From contig CAZAGI010000042.1 of NCBI GenBank assembly GCA_964484765.1, forward strand, positions 1 to 64,000: a stretch of 64,000 bases of DNA, read 5' to 3'. Below the pieces are notes generated by a model, which saw nothing but the letters and a program-made list of their open reading frames with translations, ran no database searches and was not told the DNA's origin. Made by a program: the position numbers and the translations under genes. Shown here one piece after another: positions 25,700-33,494 of the stretch. The first letter of the stretch is position 1; the number at the start of each line of letters is the position of its first letter. The stretch comes from DSVQ01 sp964484765. GTDB lineage: Bacteria; Planctomycetota; Planctomycetia; Planctomycetales; Planctomycetaceae.

Positions 25700-26068
25700 T
25701 TAACCGTGCAAGTTTGACAAGTGTGTTTGTAGCAACTGATCCAAGGCTTTGAGGTCGACAGGCTTCGTCAGGTGCGCGTCGAAACCGGCTGCCAGCGCCG
25801 CTTGGCGGTCTTCCAATTGACCGAATCCGGTGAGGGCGATGACGAACATGCGCGCCCCCAGCGGCTTGGAGCGGATTGCCCGCGCGATCAAGTAACCGTC
25901 CATGCCTGGAAGACCGATGTCGATGATCGCCACGTCGGGCTCCACCTCTTCGGTCAATGCGAGGCCCGTGGGGCCGTTGTCAGCCGAGACGACATCGTAG
26001 CCGTCGTCCTTCAATTAAATCTCTAACGTTTCGCGCGCATCAGGATTGTCTTCGATCAGCACGATGCG
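25700..26068 (-). pseudogene. CheY-like receiver domain interrupted by a stop codon
   Basis: The receiver starts as CRIVLIEDNPDARETLEI, hits TAA at 26015-26017, and continues in the same frame as LKDDGYDVVSADNGPTGLAL. The phosphorylation site (AIIDIGLPGMDGY) and conserved Lys (LTKPVD) lie after the stop. One substitution would restore a normal receiver. Upstream the frame stays open to about 26410 but carries nothing I recognise, so the remainder of a hybrid histidine kinase is missing. Restart at TTG 26014 could make a 104-residue fragment lacking the acidic pocket, which would not be phosphorylatable normally. Confidence 0.75.
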
Positions 26069-26410
26069 GCAGGAGTTGCGTGGTGACGGCCGGAAGTCGA
26101 TTGAAGCGTCGGGGAACGCTCCGGATTGGTGAGAGTTTGGATTTGATCGTGGCGGACGGATTGGCGGAAGTCGTCGAGTCGTTTCTGGCGGCGTGCGGAA
26201 TCCGTTTGTGTTGAAGCGGGTCGGCTTCAAAGTATCTTGAAAGACACGACGTCTCATTTCTCTTGAGGGTGTTGTCTGGCGTAACATGGCAGGAACGGCT
26301 GAAGAGGCTTCTGGGAATCCGTCCTCAAAGAGTTTTATCGGCGTCTTGTCACCCCAAGTTGGTTGGACAGAAAGCCTTCGCCAAGCTTGTCCATTTTCAG
26401 TTCTACTCAA

Positions 26411-26562
26411 CCGAACCCAACTCCTTCGGGAGACTCATCTCGTGGTGTCGCGCTGGCATGGTTAAGCCTTATTTCTTTCCGAGAAGACGTTTCCACCAGG
26501 TGAGCTGAACCGCTCTTTCCCCCGTCACGGCGGGTTGCGAGTTCGTGTTAAAACTCTTTTGG
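26411..26562. other. Non-coding spacer between remnants
   Basis: Between the receiver pseudogene and the recombinase fragment. No coding frame, hairpin or motif is recognised. It is part of a scar-like region from about 25.6 to 26.8 kb. Confidence 0.35.
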
Positions 26563-26640
26563 AAGCCGCGGCGGCAATCGCATGGTTCGGCATGGCCTTG
26601 GATTCAGACCGCCTTCAGGCATTGCACGATGCCCAGTGCC
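26563..26640 (+). pseudogene. 5' fragment of the same tyrosine recombinase gene
   Basis: Positions 26563-26640 match 5686-5763 at 66 of 78 bases by hand alignment, with the first 34 bases identical. In frame it encodes KPRRQSHGSAWPWIQT, the N-terminus of the recombinase relic near 5.7 kb. Similarity then fades. It is a short decayed copy, 20.9 kb from the first and in the same orientation. Confidence 0.65.
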
Positions 26641-26677
26641 AGCCCAGATCCCCACGCGGCTTCTGCCTGGCAATGCG

Positions 26678-26711
26678 AATTTCGACCGACTCACGCTGGT
26701 CGAAATTTTTG
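26678..26711 (+). terminator. Perfect hairpin with T-run upstream of the giant gene
   Basis: AATTTCGACC (26678-26687), a 10-base loop, GGTCGAAATT (26698-26707), then TTT. It has the form of a rho-independent terminator or leader attenuator, about 130 bases before the ATG of the repeat protein. No intact gene lies upstream for it to terminate. Confidence 0.5.
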
Positions 26712-26838
26712 TTGTCCGCATTCGTGCCGGTTTTTCGCTTTAGGGGTGCGGGGCCACGTTTCACCCTTCGACTGGTGACGAGTTCCTGCAACCGGTCGAC
26801 TCGATGAAGTCTGAGGCCTCGTTTTAAAGGTAAGCATT

Positions 26839-29800
26839 ATGGACATCAACTCTCATTTGGCCGAGTTGTTCCAACGCTTCTTTGGCAAATACTCAAGCAG
26901 GTCACAGTCGCGCAGTCGCCGGAATCGGCGGACACGCTGGGGTCAATGCGAGACGCTGGAAACCCGCCTCATGCTGGCGGCCGACATTGCGTTGCTGAAT
27001 GGCGACGCGTCGACACCAACATCGCCCGACAACGGCAACATGCAAATTTTTTATCCCGCAGGAGTTTCCAACGTCGACACGTTGGAGCCTGGGACCGTGA
27101 TGACGGTGACTCTCAAAGACGGAGTGCTCAATGTCGCGGGAACGTCCGGGCGCGACTGGATCGTGGTGCGCCAGCAAGGCGACGTGATCTCCGTGGATGG
27201 CATTCAAACCTCAGAAGAGGACGAGTTGCGCCCGTTTTCAAAGTCAGATGTGGCCCGTATTGAACTGTCGGGAAAAGAGGGAGACGACTATCTCGCATTT
27301 TTCGGTGACGACTTTGATTCCTTTGGCAGGGGAGTCCAGCTATCGGGTGGTGACGGCCGTGACGCGCTCGTCGTGCTGGATGACGTCTCGGTGGAAACCG
27401 ACTCGGTCGACAAGGTCATCAGCCTGGCGGACTACGATTCCGACATGCTTCATCAGGCCCGATTCGAGCTGCTCTACAAGTTCCGTGATCGATCTGGCTA
27501 TGTCGGTCACTACGATGTTCTGAACGGCGAAACACACGGGGACGGCGAGGGCACACTCTTCACCGCCATCGCTGCGATTGCGATCGCCACCGGAAATTAT
27601 CATCAGGACGAATGGGAATCGGCAGAAGCGAACACTGCGCTGGAAGAGTTGCTCGGCACTTTAATGACGGAAAGCTGGGGCAACCGCGACGGCATGGGCC
27701 GCGAACACCCCATCCGTCACTCCCAAGTTCTTGACTACGATAAAGCACGCAACGCCTTCCGACAAAGTCCGATGACCAAGGACAGTTTCGGGGCGATCGT
27801 TGCCGCCGCTCATTATGCCTACGACAATCCGCACAGCACGCCCGCGGTGCGCCAACTCGCCCGGGATCTGATGACCAAATGGTCGGAGTACCTGGTGCTG
27901 AACCAGTGGCGGACCCATTCAAACTACATCGCTGGAGAGTTCGACTCGGAAGAGCGGGAGAAAACTGATCCTAATACCGGCGAAAAGAAGAATTACGACG
28001 TCTACAAACATATTTTCAACGAAAACGGTGAGCATAAGACGTTTAAAGGTCCCGAGGGCTTTCTGCTATTGCCGCATGAGATTTATGCCTTTCAGAACGT
28101 CGCCGCCGACATGGGCATCGCGACAAACCCCTGGACGGTGTTGAGCGCAATGCCGGCAGCGTTCATCCAGACGATCGGTGACGTCGCTGCCCCGTACCTC
28201 GGCGACGCGGCCGGACAGGGCATCGGCTACATCCTCGACCGCCTCAACTTCGGGCGGGACTACGACATCAAGGTCAATTTAGGCGGGCGTGAAGTGTCCG
28301 TCCTGAAAGGCAATTACTCCATCGGCATCCCCCAGGGAACCAGGGACCGCATCGTCACGGAGTTCAGCCATTTCATCACCGACGCGATCCAGGAAGCGAT
28401 CCGGTCGTACAACTTTCAGGATCAGTTCCGGCTGGACGACTTCCAGAGCCAAAGCGGAGATCTCGTCGGTCTCGCTCTGAACAGGATTCTGGACCTTCTG
28501 CCTGACCAGCTCGGCAAGGACTCGTGGCGGTCGATCCTGACTGGTGCCGTCCAGCAGGTGCTGCCCTGGCTGAGTTATTCGGGGTTGATCGAGACCGGTA
28601 CGTTCATTGTGACCTTGCAAACACTGAAGGACGACAAGGTTTTCGATCGGTTCGAGTCCAAACCAGACGTTGCCAGCTACACTATGTGGTCGTATGCGAC
28701 CGAGTTCGAGACGCGGCCGGAGATGGCCGACTTGCTCAAGCCGTTTGTTCAGGAATTCTTTTCTTTCCTCAGAGCGGATGGTAACCCCAACAGCTTGTGG
28801 GCGTGGCTGGCTGAGGACAAGGGACGCGTCAACGAGCACCTGCGGATGTTCGAGTTGCGAATGAGCGATCCCGTCAACAATGGAGGCACGCTGTCGTCCG
28901 AGTTTGCGTATAGCTCGACTAAATTCAACGAATTCCTTTCTCGCACCGGTGACACGAACAAACTGTTTCCCCGGCTCGATTACATCGTGCTTCAGGGTCT
29001 GGCAGAAAAGGGGCCGCCGCGGGGTGTGTCGGACGTCGTGTCCGATTGGGGAAAGAAGTTCGCGGACGCCGCCGAGAAGGCCTTCGGTCAGTTTGTCGAG
29101 GGAGTTAAAGAGGGCGTCAGGAAGGCCGGCGAGTACGTCAAGGAGCAGTGGGACGCCGCGGGAGGATACATCAAGGAGCGGTGGGACGCAGCTGGCAACT
29201 ATCTGGTGGAACGGCGCGATGCGGCCGGCAAGTACGTGACGGAACGGTGGGACGCCGCCGGTAACTACGTTCAGGAACGCGGCGACGCAGCTGGCAAGTA
29301 TTACACTGAGCAGAGGGATGCGGCCGGTGCGGTACTTTCCAAAGGGTGGAAAGACGGCAGCCGCTGGGTGTCGCAGACCCTGGACAAATCCGGTCAAGTG
29401 CTCAAGGAGTGGATCTATTACGATGATGCCGGCCAGAAAATCTACCAGTGGCGCACCTGGGCGAATGGCAAGCTGACCAACTTCGAACAGTACACCACCA
29501 GTGGACTGATCGAGATCAACAAGTACATCAGCACCAGCGGCAAATGGGTGTCGCAGACGCTGGACTCGGCGGGCAAGGTGCTCAAGGAATGGATCTATTA
29601 CGACGATGCCGGCCAGAAAATCTATCAGTGGCGCACCTGGGCCGATGGCAAGCTGACCAACTTCGAGCAATACACCAACACGGGATTGATCGAGATCAAC
29701 AAGTTCATCAACACCAGTGGCCAGTGGATCTCCCAGAAACTGAATTCGGCCGGCCAGGTACTCCAAGAGTGGATCTACTACGATGCCGCAGGGAGCAAGC

Positions 29801-30054
29801 TCAAACAGTACGGTGAGTGGTCCGGTGGTAAACTGACCGAGCTTGCCAAGTATGCAAGTGATGGGGCCACGCGGACATTTTGGGCCTATGTCAGTACGTC
29901 CGGCAACTGGGTCGAGCGGAGCTACAGCAAAGGAGTCGAGACGTCGGTCAAGGTTTGGAACTCAGCGGGCAAATACCTTGGCGATCAACTGAAGAATTAC
30001 AGTGACGCTGCTTCGAAACTTGATCCAACGACAAAGAACTGGTGGCCGCTGTAG
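26839..30054 (+). CDS. Large LEPR-XLL-type secreted protein with C-terminal repeats
   Basis: 1071 residues; ATG 26839 has AAAGGTAAG upstream. A basic N-terminus (about residues 20-34) leads into LETRLMLAAD at 40-49, the planctomycete LEPR-XLL sorting-type motif, so it is probably exported or surface-bound. Residues 50-200 contain Asp/Gly-rich stretches. Residues 210-760 form a large, uncharacterised, mostly helical region (for example GFLLLPHEIYAFQNVAADMG). Six 11-residue repeats (WDAAGNYxxER type) follow at about 771-836. Three 60-residue repeats (KEWIYYDDAGQKIYQWRTW, NGKLTNFEQYT, GLIEINKYI) follow at about 855-1033. No catalytic motif is recognised. It stands alone with no operon partner. 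It could be a substrate of the nearby type I exporter, which is speculation. Confidence 0.85.
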   Translation: MDINSHLAELFQRFFGKYSSRSQSRSRRNRRTRWGQCETLETRLMLAADIALLNGDASTPTSPDNGNMQIFYPAGVSNVDTLEPGTVMTVTLKDGVLNVAGTSGRDWIVVRQQGDVISVDGIQTSEEDELRPFSKSDVARIELSGKEGDDYLAFFGDDFDSFGRGVQLSGGDGRDALVVLDDVSVETDSVDKVISLADYDSDMLHQARFELLYKFRDRSGYVGHYDVLNGETHGDGEGTLFTAIAAIAIATGNYHQDEWESAEANTALEELLGTLMTESWGNRDGMGREHPIRHSQVLDYDKARNAFRQSPMTKDSFGAIVAAAHYAYDNPHSTPAVRQLARDLMTKWSEYLVLNQWRTHSNYIAGEFDSEEREKTDPNTGEKKNYDVYKHIFNENGEHKTFKGPEGFLLLPHEIYAFQNVAADMGIATNPWTVLSAMPAAFIQTIGDVAAPYLGDAAGQGIGYILDRLNFGRDYDIKVNLGGREVSVLKGNYSIGIPQGTRDRIVTEFSHFITDAIQEAIRSYNFQDQFRLDDFQSQSGDLVGLALNRILDLLPDQLGKDSWRSILTGAVQQVLPWLSYSGLIETGTFIVTLQTLKDDKVFDRFESKPDVASYTMWSYATEFETRPEMADLLKPFVQEFFSFLRADGNPNSLWAWLAEDKGRVNEHLRMFELRMSDPVNNGGTLSSEFAYSSTKFNEFLSRTGDTNKLFPRLDYIVLQGLAEKGPPRGVSDVVSDWGKKFADAAEKAFGQFVEGVKEGVRKAGEYVKEQWDAAGGYIKERWDAAGNYLVERRDAAGKYVTERWDAAGNYVQERGDAAGKYYTEQRDAAGAVLSKGWKDGSRWVSQTLDKSGQVLKEWIYYDDAGQKIYQWRTWANGKLTNFEQYTTSGLIEINKYISTSGKWVSQTLDSAGKVLKEWIYYDDAGQKIYQWRTWADGKLTNFEQYTNTGLIEINKFINTSGQWISQKLNSAGQVLQEWIYYDAAGSKLKQYGEWSGGKLTELAKYASDGATRTFWAYVSTSGNWVERSYSKGVETSVKVWNSAGKYLGDQLKNYSDAASKLDPTTKNWWPL
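29149..29346 (+). repeat. Six 33-bp in-frame repeats
   Basis: Encode tandem 11-residue units of the form [WRG]DAAG[GNK]Yxx[ER]. The first four keep the ER ending and the last is eroded. The pattern predicts an amphipathic, charged helical or stalk segment. Confidence 0.8.
29401..29940 (+). repeat. Three 180-bp in-frame repeats
   Basis: Units begin at 29401, 29581 and 29761. The first two are nearly identical (long shared runs through the KEWIYYDDAG and TNFEQYT segments); the third has diverged. The aromatic, Gly/Asn-turn pattern resembles YD/wall-associated or antifreeze-toxin-like beta repeats. Confidence 0.8.
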
Positions 30055-30489
30055 GTGACAATGAGAGACGCCGTCGCAGGATGCAGATTAGAACTCAACT
30101 TTCCACATAATCACGCTCATGTCCTCAAACAAAAAGTAAAGGTAGGCGAGCCATGTCTAACCATGTCACAACTGATGCCATCGAGATGAGTTTTATCTCT
30201 GTTATGCCAGTTCGACGTGATGATCCAATCGAGACGGTCCCCTCGACATGCCCCCGTGTTCGCTCGATGGATTATCCCATTGACCCGAACCCAATAGCGC
30301 GAGCAGCCAATGAAAACGTGAGCGCATTCTTCGAAGGCAGCACATCGCACTAACCGTCTGAAACTCTGTGATGGTCTGCCGGGAAATCATATGACGAGTC
30401 AGAGTCCCCATTCCTTCATCGGAGAGGGGGTGTATACAAATGGGCACTGTTGTTAAGCGGGGTATTGGCCGGCCTCCGAAGATACCAAC
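30055..30489. other. Intergenic region downstream of the repeat protein
   Basis: About 435 bases with one marginal small frame (30153-30353). No terminator is obvious right after the repeat-protein stop. Nothing else recognised. Confidence 0.35.
30153..30353 (+). CDS. Possible small protein, 66 residues
   Basis: Begins MSNHVTTDAIEMSFISVM and ends FFEGSTSH. The only support is a purine-rich AAAGGTAGGCGAG stretch ending two bases before the ATG, and a normal start. No domain, membrane segment or homologue is recognised. The antisense strand also carries an open frame of similar length, so this may be chance. Confidence 0.25.
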   Translation: MSNHVTTDAIEMSFISVMPVRRDDPIETVPSTCPRVRSMDYPIDPNPIARAANENVSAFFEGSTSH

Positions 30490-30523
30490 AAAAAAGCCGC
30501 CTGCATTGCTGCAGGCGGCTTTT
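30490..30523 (-). terminator. Rho-independent terminator of tmRNA
   Basis: Perfect 11-bp stem AGCCGCCTGCA (30495-30505), loop TTGC, TGCAGGCGGCT (30510-30520). On the minus strand it is followed by a run of T and lies five bases after the tmRNA 3' end. A T-run on the plus side makes it potentially bidirectional. Confidence 0.85.
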
Positions 30524-30527
30524 CGGA

Positions 30528-30885
<358 letters not shown>

Positions 30886-30994
30886 GGTTCGGGATGCCGA
30901 TAAACATTATCGGCACAAAGGGAATGGTAGCAGCAGGGCGGGGGATGTCAATGGGATCAGATACCAAACTCCCCAGTGATCGCCATCCCTTGCT

Positions 30995-31246
30995 TCAGCG
31001 GCCGCGGAGGGCGCTGAGGACGAGCAGCAGGACAATCGCGCCGACCACGGCCATGCAAAGACTACGGATGTCGAAGCCGGAGAGGCTGCCCCAGCCGAGT
31101 TGGGTTCCGATCCAACCGCCGATCGCCGCGCCGGCAATGCCAATGACCGTGGTCACGATGAGGCCACCGGGTTGACGACCGGGCATGAGCCAGCGGGCGA
31201 TCCAGCCAGCAAGCAAGCCTAAAACGATCCAGGCGAGAACACTCAT
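30995..31246 (-). CDS. GlsB/YeaQ/YmgE family small membrane protein
   Basis: 83 residues with three membrane segments (LAWIVLGLLAGWIARWLMPG, IVTTVIGIAGAAIGGWIGTQLG, SLCMAVVGAIVLLLVLSAL). The Gly-rich pattern and the GGLIVTTVIGIAGA segment are diagnostic of the transglycosylase-associated (GlsB/YeaQ) family, often stress-induced and of unknown mechanism. It lies between tmRNA and the cyclophilin gene on the same strand, 52 bases after the latter, so it may share its transcript. Confidence 0.9.
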   Translation of the reverse strand: MSVLAWIVLGLLAGWIARWLMPGRQPGGLIVTTVIGIAGAAIGGWIGTQLGWGSLSGFDIRSLCMAVVGAIVLLLVLSALRGR

Positions 31247-31298
31247 GCTGCTATCTCTCTCGGGAAGCTCGCGGTTCGGAAACTGCGAGCTTGCGGGG

Positions 31299-32411
31299 TT
31301 AGTTGCGCTCGGCCTGTGTGACGGGTTCGTATTTGTGGTCGCGCTTGCGGATCACTTTCGCAGACTCGATCACATCGCCGACTTCCAGCGACGCAGCGAC
31401 ATCCAAGCCTTTCACCACACGGCCGAAGACTGTGTGGCCGCGCTGCTCTTCTTTGCTAGGGTTGAGGTGTGCGGTAGGTAAGTGTGTGATGAAAAACTGC
31501 GACCCACCGCTGTCTTTCCCGGCGTGGGCCATGCTCAAGCTGCCGCGGAAATGGAGCCGGGCGTTCGGTTGATAGCACTCGCATTTGATGACGTATCCCG
31601 GACCGCCGGTGCCGTCGTTGCGCGGGTCGTCATCCTTCGAAAGCGGATCGCCGCCTTGCGCCATGAAGTTGGGAATGACCCGATGAAACTTCACTTTGTC
31701 ATATTGCTTAGTTTCCACGAGGTTGACGAAATTCGCGACCGTGTTCGGTGCTTCATTCTCGAAGAGCTCGATCTGGATGTCGCCCTTGTTCGTTTTGAAC
31801 AGCACTTGCGGGAGTTGCTTGTCAGGCGGGGCTGAAGCTTCTCTGGCGCGGATCGCCTGCTCGGCTTCCCAGTACTTCTCGTAGGCGTCGGTCTCAGCCA
31901 GATAGCGCCCGCCGAGTTGCGGATGCAGGACGCCTTCCTCTTCAGCCGCCTGCAGTACTTTCTTGGCCTTCAGGAAGTCATGTCGGGCGAAGTGCGCGAC
32001 ACCGGCGATGTTCATCACGATTTGCGTCTTGCGACCATCGGCGATCAACTGGTCGCCAACCTTTGCCGCATCGTCATACTTGTTCGCTTGAAACGCGGCC
32101 TCGAGTGCGGTCTCACCGGCTTCGAAATTTTTGGGATCGGCGGCGTAGACTTCCGGGGCGAGTGCTGCCAGCTGAGGATAAACTTTCGTCGTGAATTCGT
32201 CGCGAAGCTGGCCAAACTCGGTGGCGATCTTTTCTTTGTCTTCTGCGGCCATGGCAGTCCGAAACGCCTTTTGCAATTCCGGCAGCCGCTCGAGGATCTG
32301 TGTCTTCCGCGCGAGGGCTTTTTGCCAGGCTTTGAGATCCGGTTCCGCAGCCGCGACGACGGCGGATGTCAGACCGAGTACCAGTAGTGACAACAGGCGA
32401 AGCTTGGACAC
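31299..32411 (-). CDS. Secreted cyclophilin-type peptidyl-prolyl isomerase with helical N-terminal region
   Basis: About 370 residues. The signal peptide ends in AVVAAAEPD. A helical, possibly TPR-like region covers residues ~25-190 (FEAGETALEAAFQANKYDDAAKVGDQLI). A cyclophilin domain follows, with FHRVIPNFMAQGGDP, GSLSMAHAGKDSGGSQFFI and GHTVFGRVVKGLDV. The catalytic Arg (FHRVIPNF) and the Gln in GGSQFF are present. GTG 32411 is chosen because GGAG lies six bases upstream; an ATG at 32417 directly abuts that GGAG. It would assist folding of exported proteins. Longer frames to 32918 lack coding character and overlap the divergent ispA gene. Confidence 0.88.
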   Translation of the reverse strand: MSKLRLLSLLVLGLTSAVVAAAEPDLKAWQKALARKTQILERLPELQKAFRTAMAAEDKEKIATEFGQLRDEFTTKVYPQLAALAPEVYAADPKNFEAGETALEAAFQANKYDDAAKVGDQLIADGRKTQIVMNIAGVAHFARHDFLKAKKVLQAAEEEGVLHPQLGGRYLAETDAYEKYWEAEQAIRAREASAPPDKQLPQVLFKTNKGDIQIELFENEAPNTVANFVNLVETKQYDKVKFHRVIPNFMAQGGDPLSKDDDPRNDGTGGPGYVIKCECYQPNARLHFRGSLSMAHAGKDSGGSQFFITHLPTAHLNPSKEEQRGHTVFGRVVKGLDVAASLEVGDVIESAKVIRKRDHKYEPVTQAERN

Positions 32412-32597
32412 AGGCATCTCCGGAGGAGCGGGGGGTTGATGGCAGGTAAAAGGCCAGTGTACGTTGTGTTCGGCGGCGATCCTAGCGTTGCGCTTTTCCC
32501 GGAGGGGCTTGTGCGTTAGGATGCTTGCCATTCGAACACCGTAAACGAACTCGGCGGTACGACCCGTTCGCCGCCGACACCAGTGGATTCCGCGAGC

Positions 32598-33494
32598 ATG
32601 GATGCCGCTGCCACCGAGCTTGAGAACGCCTTCCGCGACTGGCGCGAAACGATCAACACGCGTCTTTCCGGTGAAATGGCCGAGCGCGTGGATTGTCCGC
32701 CGCAATTGCGGGAGTCGATGCGGTATAGCCTCCTCGCCGGTGGGAAGCGATTGCGGCCGTTGCTTGCCATGGTGGCCTGCGAAGCGTGTGGCGGTGATCC
32801 GCTGGCGGCGCTGCCCGCCGGGTGTGCCCTGGAAATGGTCCACACGTATTCGTTGATTCACGACGATCTGCCCGCCATGGACGACGACGATTTCCGTCGC
32901 GGACGGCCGACGAATCACAAAGTTTACGGGGAAGCCCTCGCAATCCTCGCCGGGGATGCTCTACTGACTTTGGCGTTTGAAGTGATTGCACGGGATGTGC
33001 AGCCGGGGGATGTGGCCGCTGCGTGTTGTGTCGATCTGGCTTCGGCGGCCGGAGAATGCGGGATGGTTGGCGGCCAAGTCGTCGATCTGGAGGCGGAAAC
33101 TACGGGTGTGAAAGATGTTGCGCACCTGGAACGCATTCATGGCCGGAAGACGGGGCGGTTGCTCACGTGCGGTCTGACGATGGGGGCGCGCATCGCCGGC
33201 GCCGACGCGCCCACGATTCGCCGGCTGGAGGAGTACGGACGTTGTGTTGGTTTGGCCTTCCAGATTGCGGATGACTTATTGGATGTGAGCGGCGACCCGG
33301 ACAAAATGGGAAAAGGCGTGCAAAAGGACGCCAATCTCGGGAAGTTAACGTATCCCGGCTTATTAGGTGTCGACGAGAGTCGTCGGCGCCTGTGGAATTT
33401 GTTGGACGAAGCGAAACAGCAGGCGGCGTCATTCGGCACGCATGGAGCAAAGCTCGCCGCCCTCGCCGATTTCGTGGGGAAGAGGGACCATTGA
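32598..33494 (+). CDS. ispA: Short-chain prenyl diphosphate synthase (FPP/GGPP type)
   Basis: 298 residues from ATG 32598 (GTG 32583 also in frame). First Asp-rich motif HDDLPAMDDDDFRRGRPTNHK and second DDLLDVSGD are intact. GGKRLRPLLA and the MVGGQVVDLE segment are typical of bacterial IspA. It condenses IPP with DMAPP/GPP to farnesyl (or geranylgeranyl) diphosphate. The stop overlaps the dxs start by TGATG, so the two are translationally coupled, as in other bacteria. FPP is the precursor for squalene, hence for the C30 carotenoid operon elsewhere in the window. Product chain length is inferred. Confidence 0.9.
   Translation: MDAAATELENAFRDWRETINTRLSGEMAERVDCPPQLRESMRYSLLAGGKRLRPLLAMVACEACGGDPLAALPAGCALEMVHTYSLIHDDLPAMDDDDFRRGRPTNHKVYGEALAILAGDALLTLAFEVIARDVQPGDVAAACCVDLASAAGECGMVGGQVVDLEAETTGVKDVAHLERIHGRKTGRLLTCGLTMGARIAGADAPTIRRLEEYGRCVGLAFQIADDLLDVSGDPDKMGKGVQKDANLGKLTYPGLLGVDESRRRLWNLLDEAKQQAASFGTHGAKLAALADFVGKRDH

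Noticed and set aside
28279..29766. 495-codon minus-strand open frame
   Set aside because: Antisense to the repeat protein; its apparent repeats mirror the plus-strand tandem repeats.
28900..29950. CRISPR-like array
   Set aside because: The tandem repeats are in-frame coding repeats without spacers.
32412..32918. N-terminal extension of the cyclophilin gene
   Set aside because: It would remove the clear signal peptide from the N-terminus and overlap the divergent ispA gene.
33392..33493. Upstream start for dxs
   Set aside because: It lies within ispA; ATG 33494 gives the normal family N-terminus and TGATG coupling.
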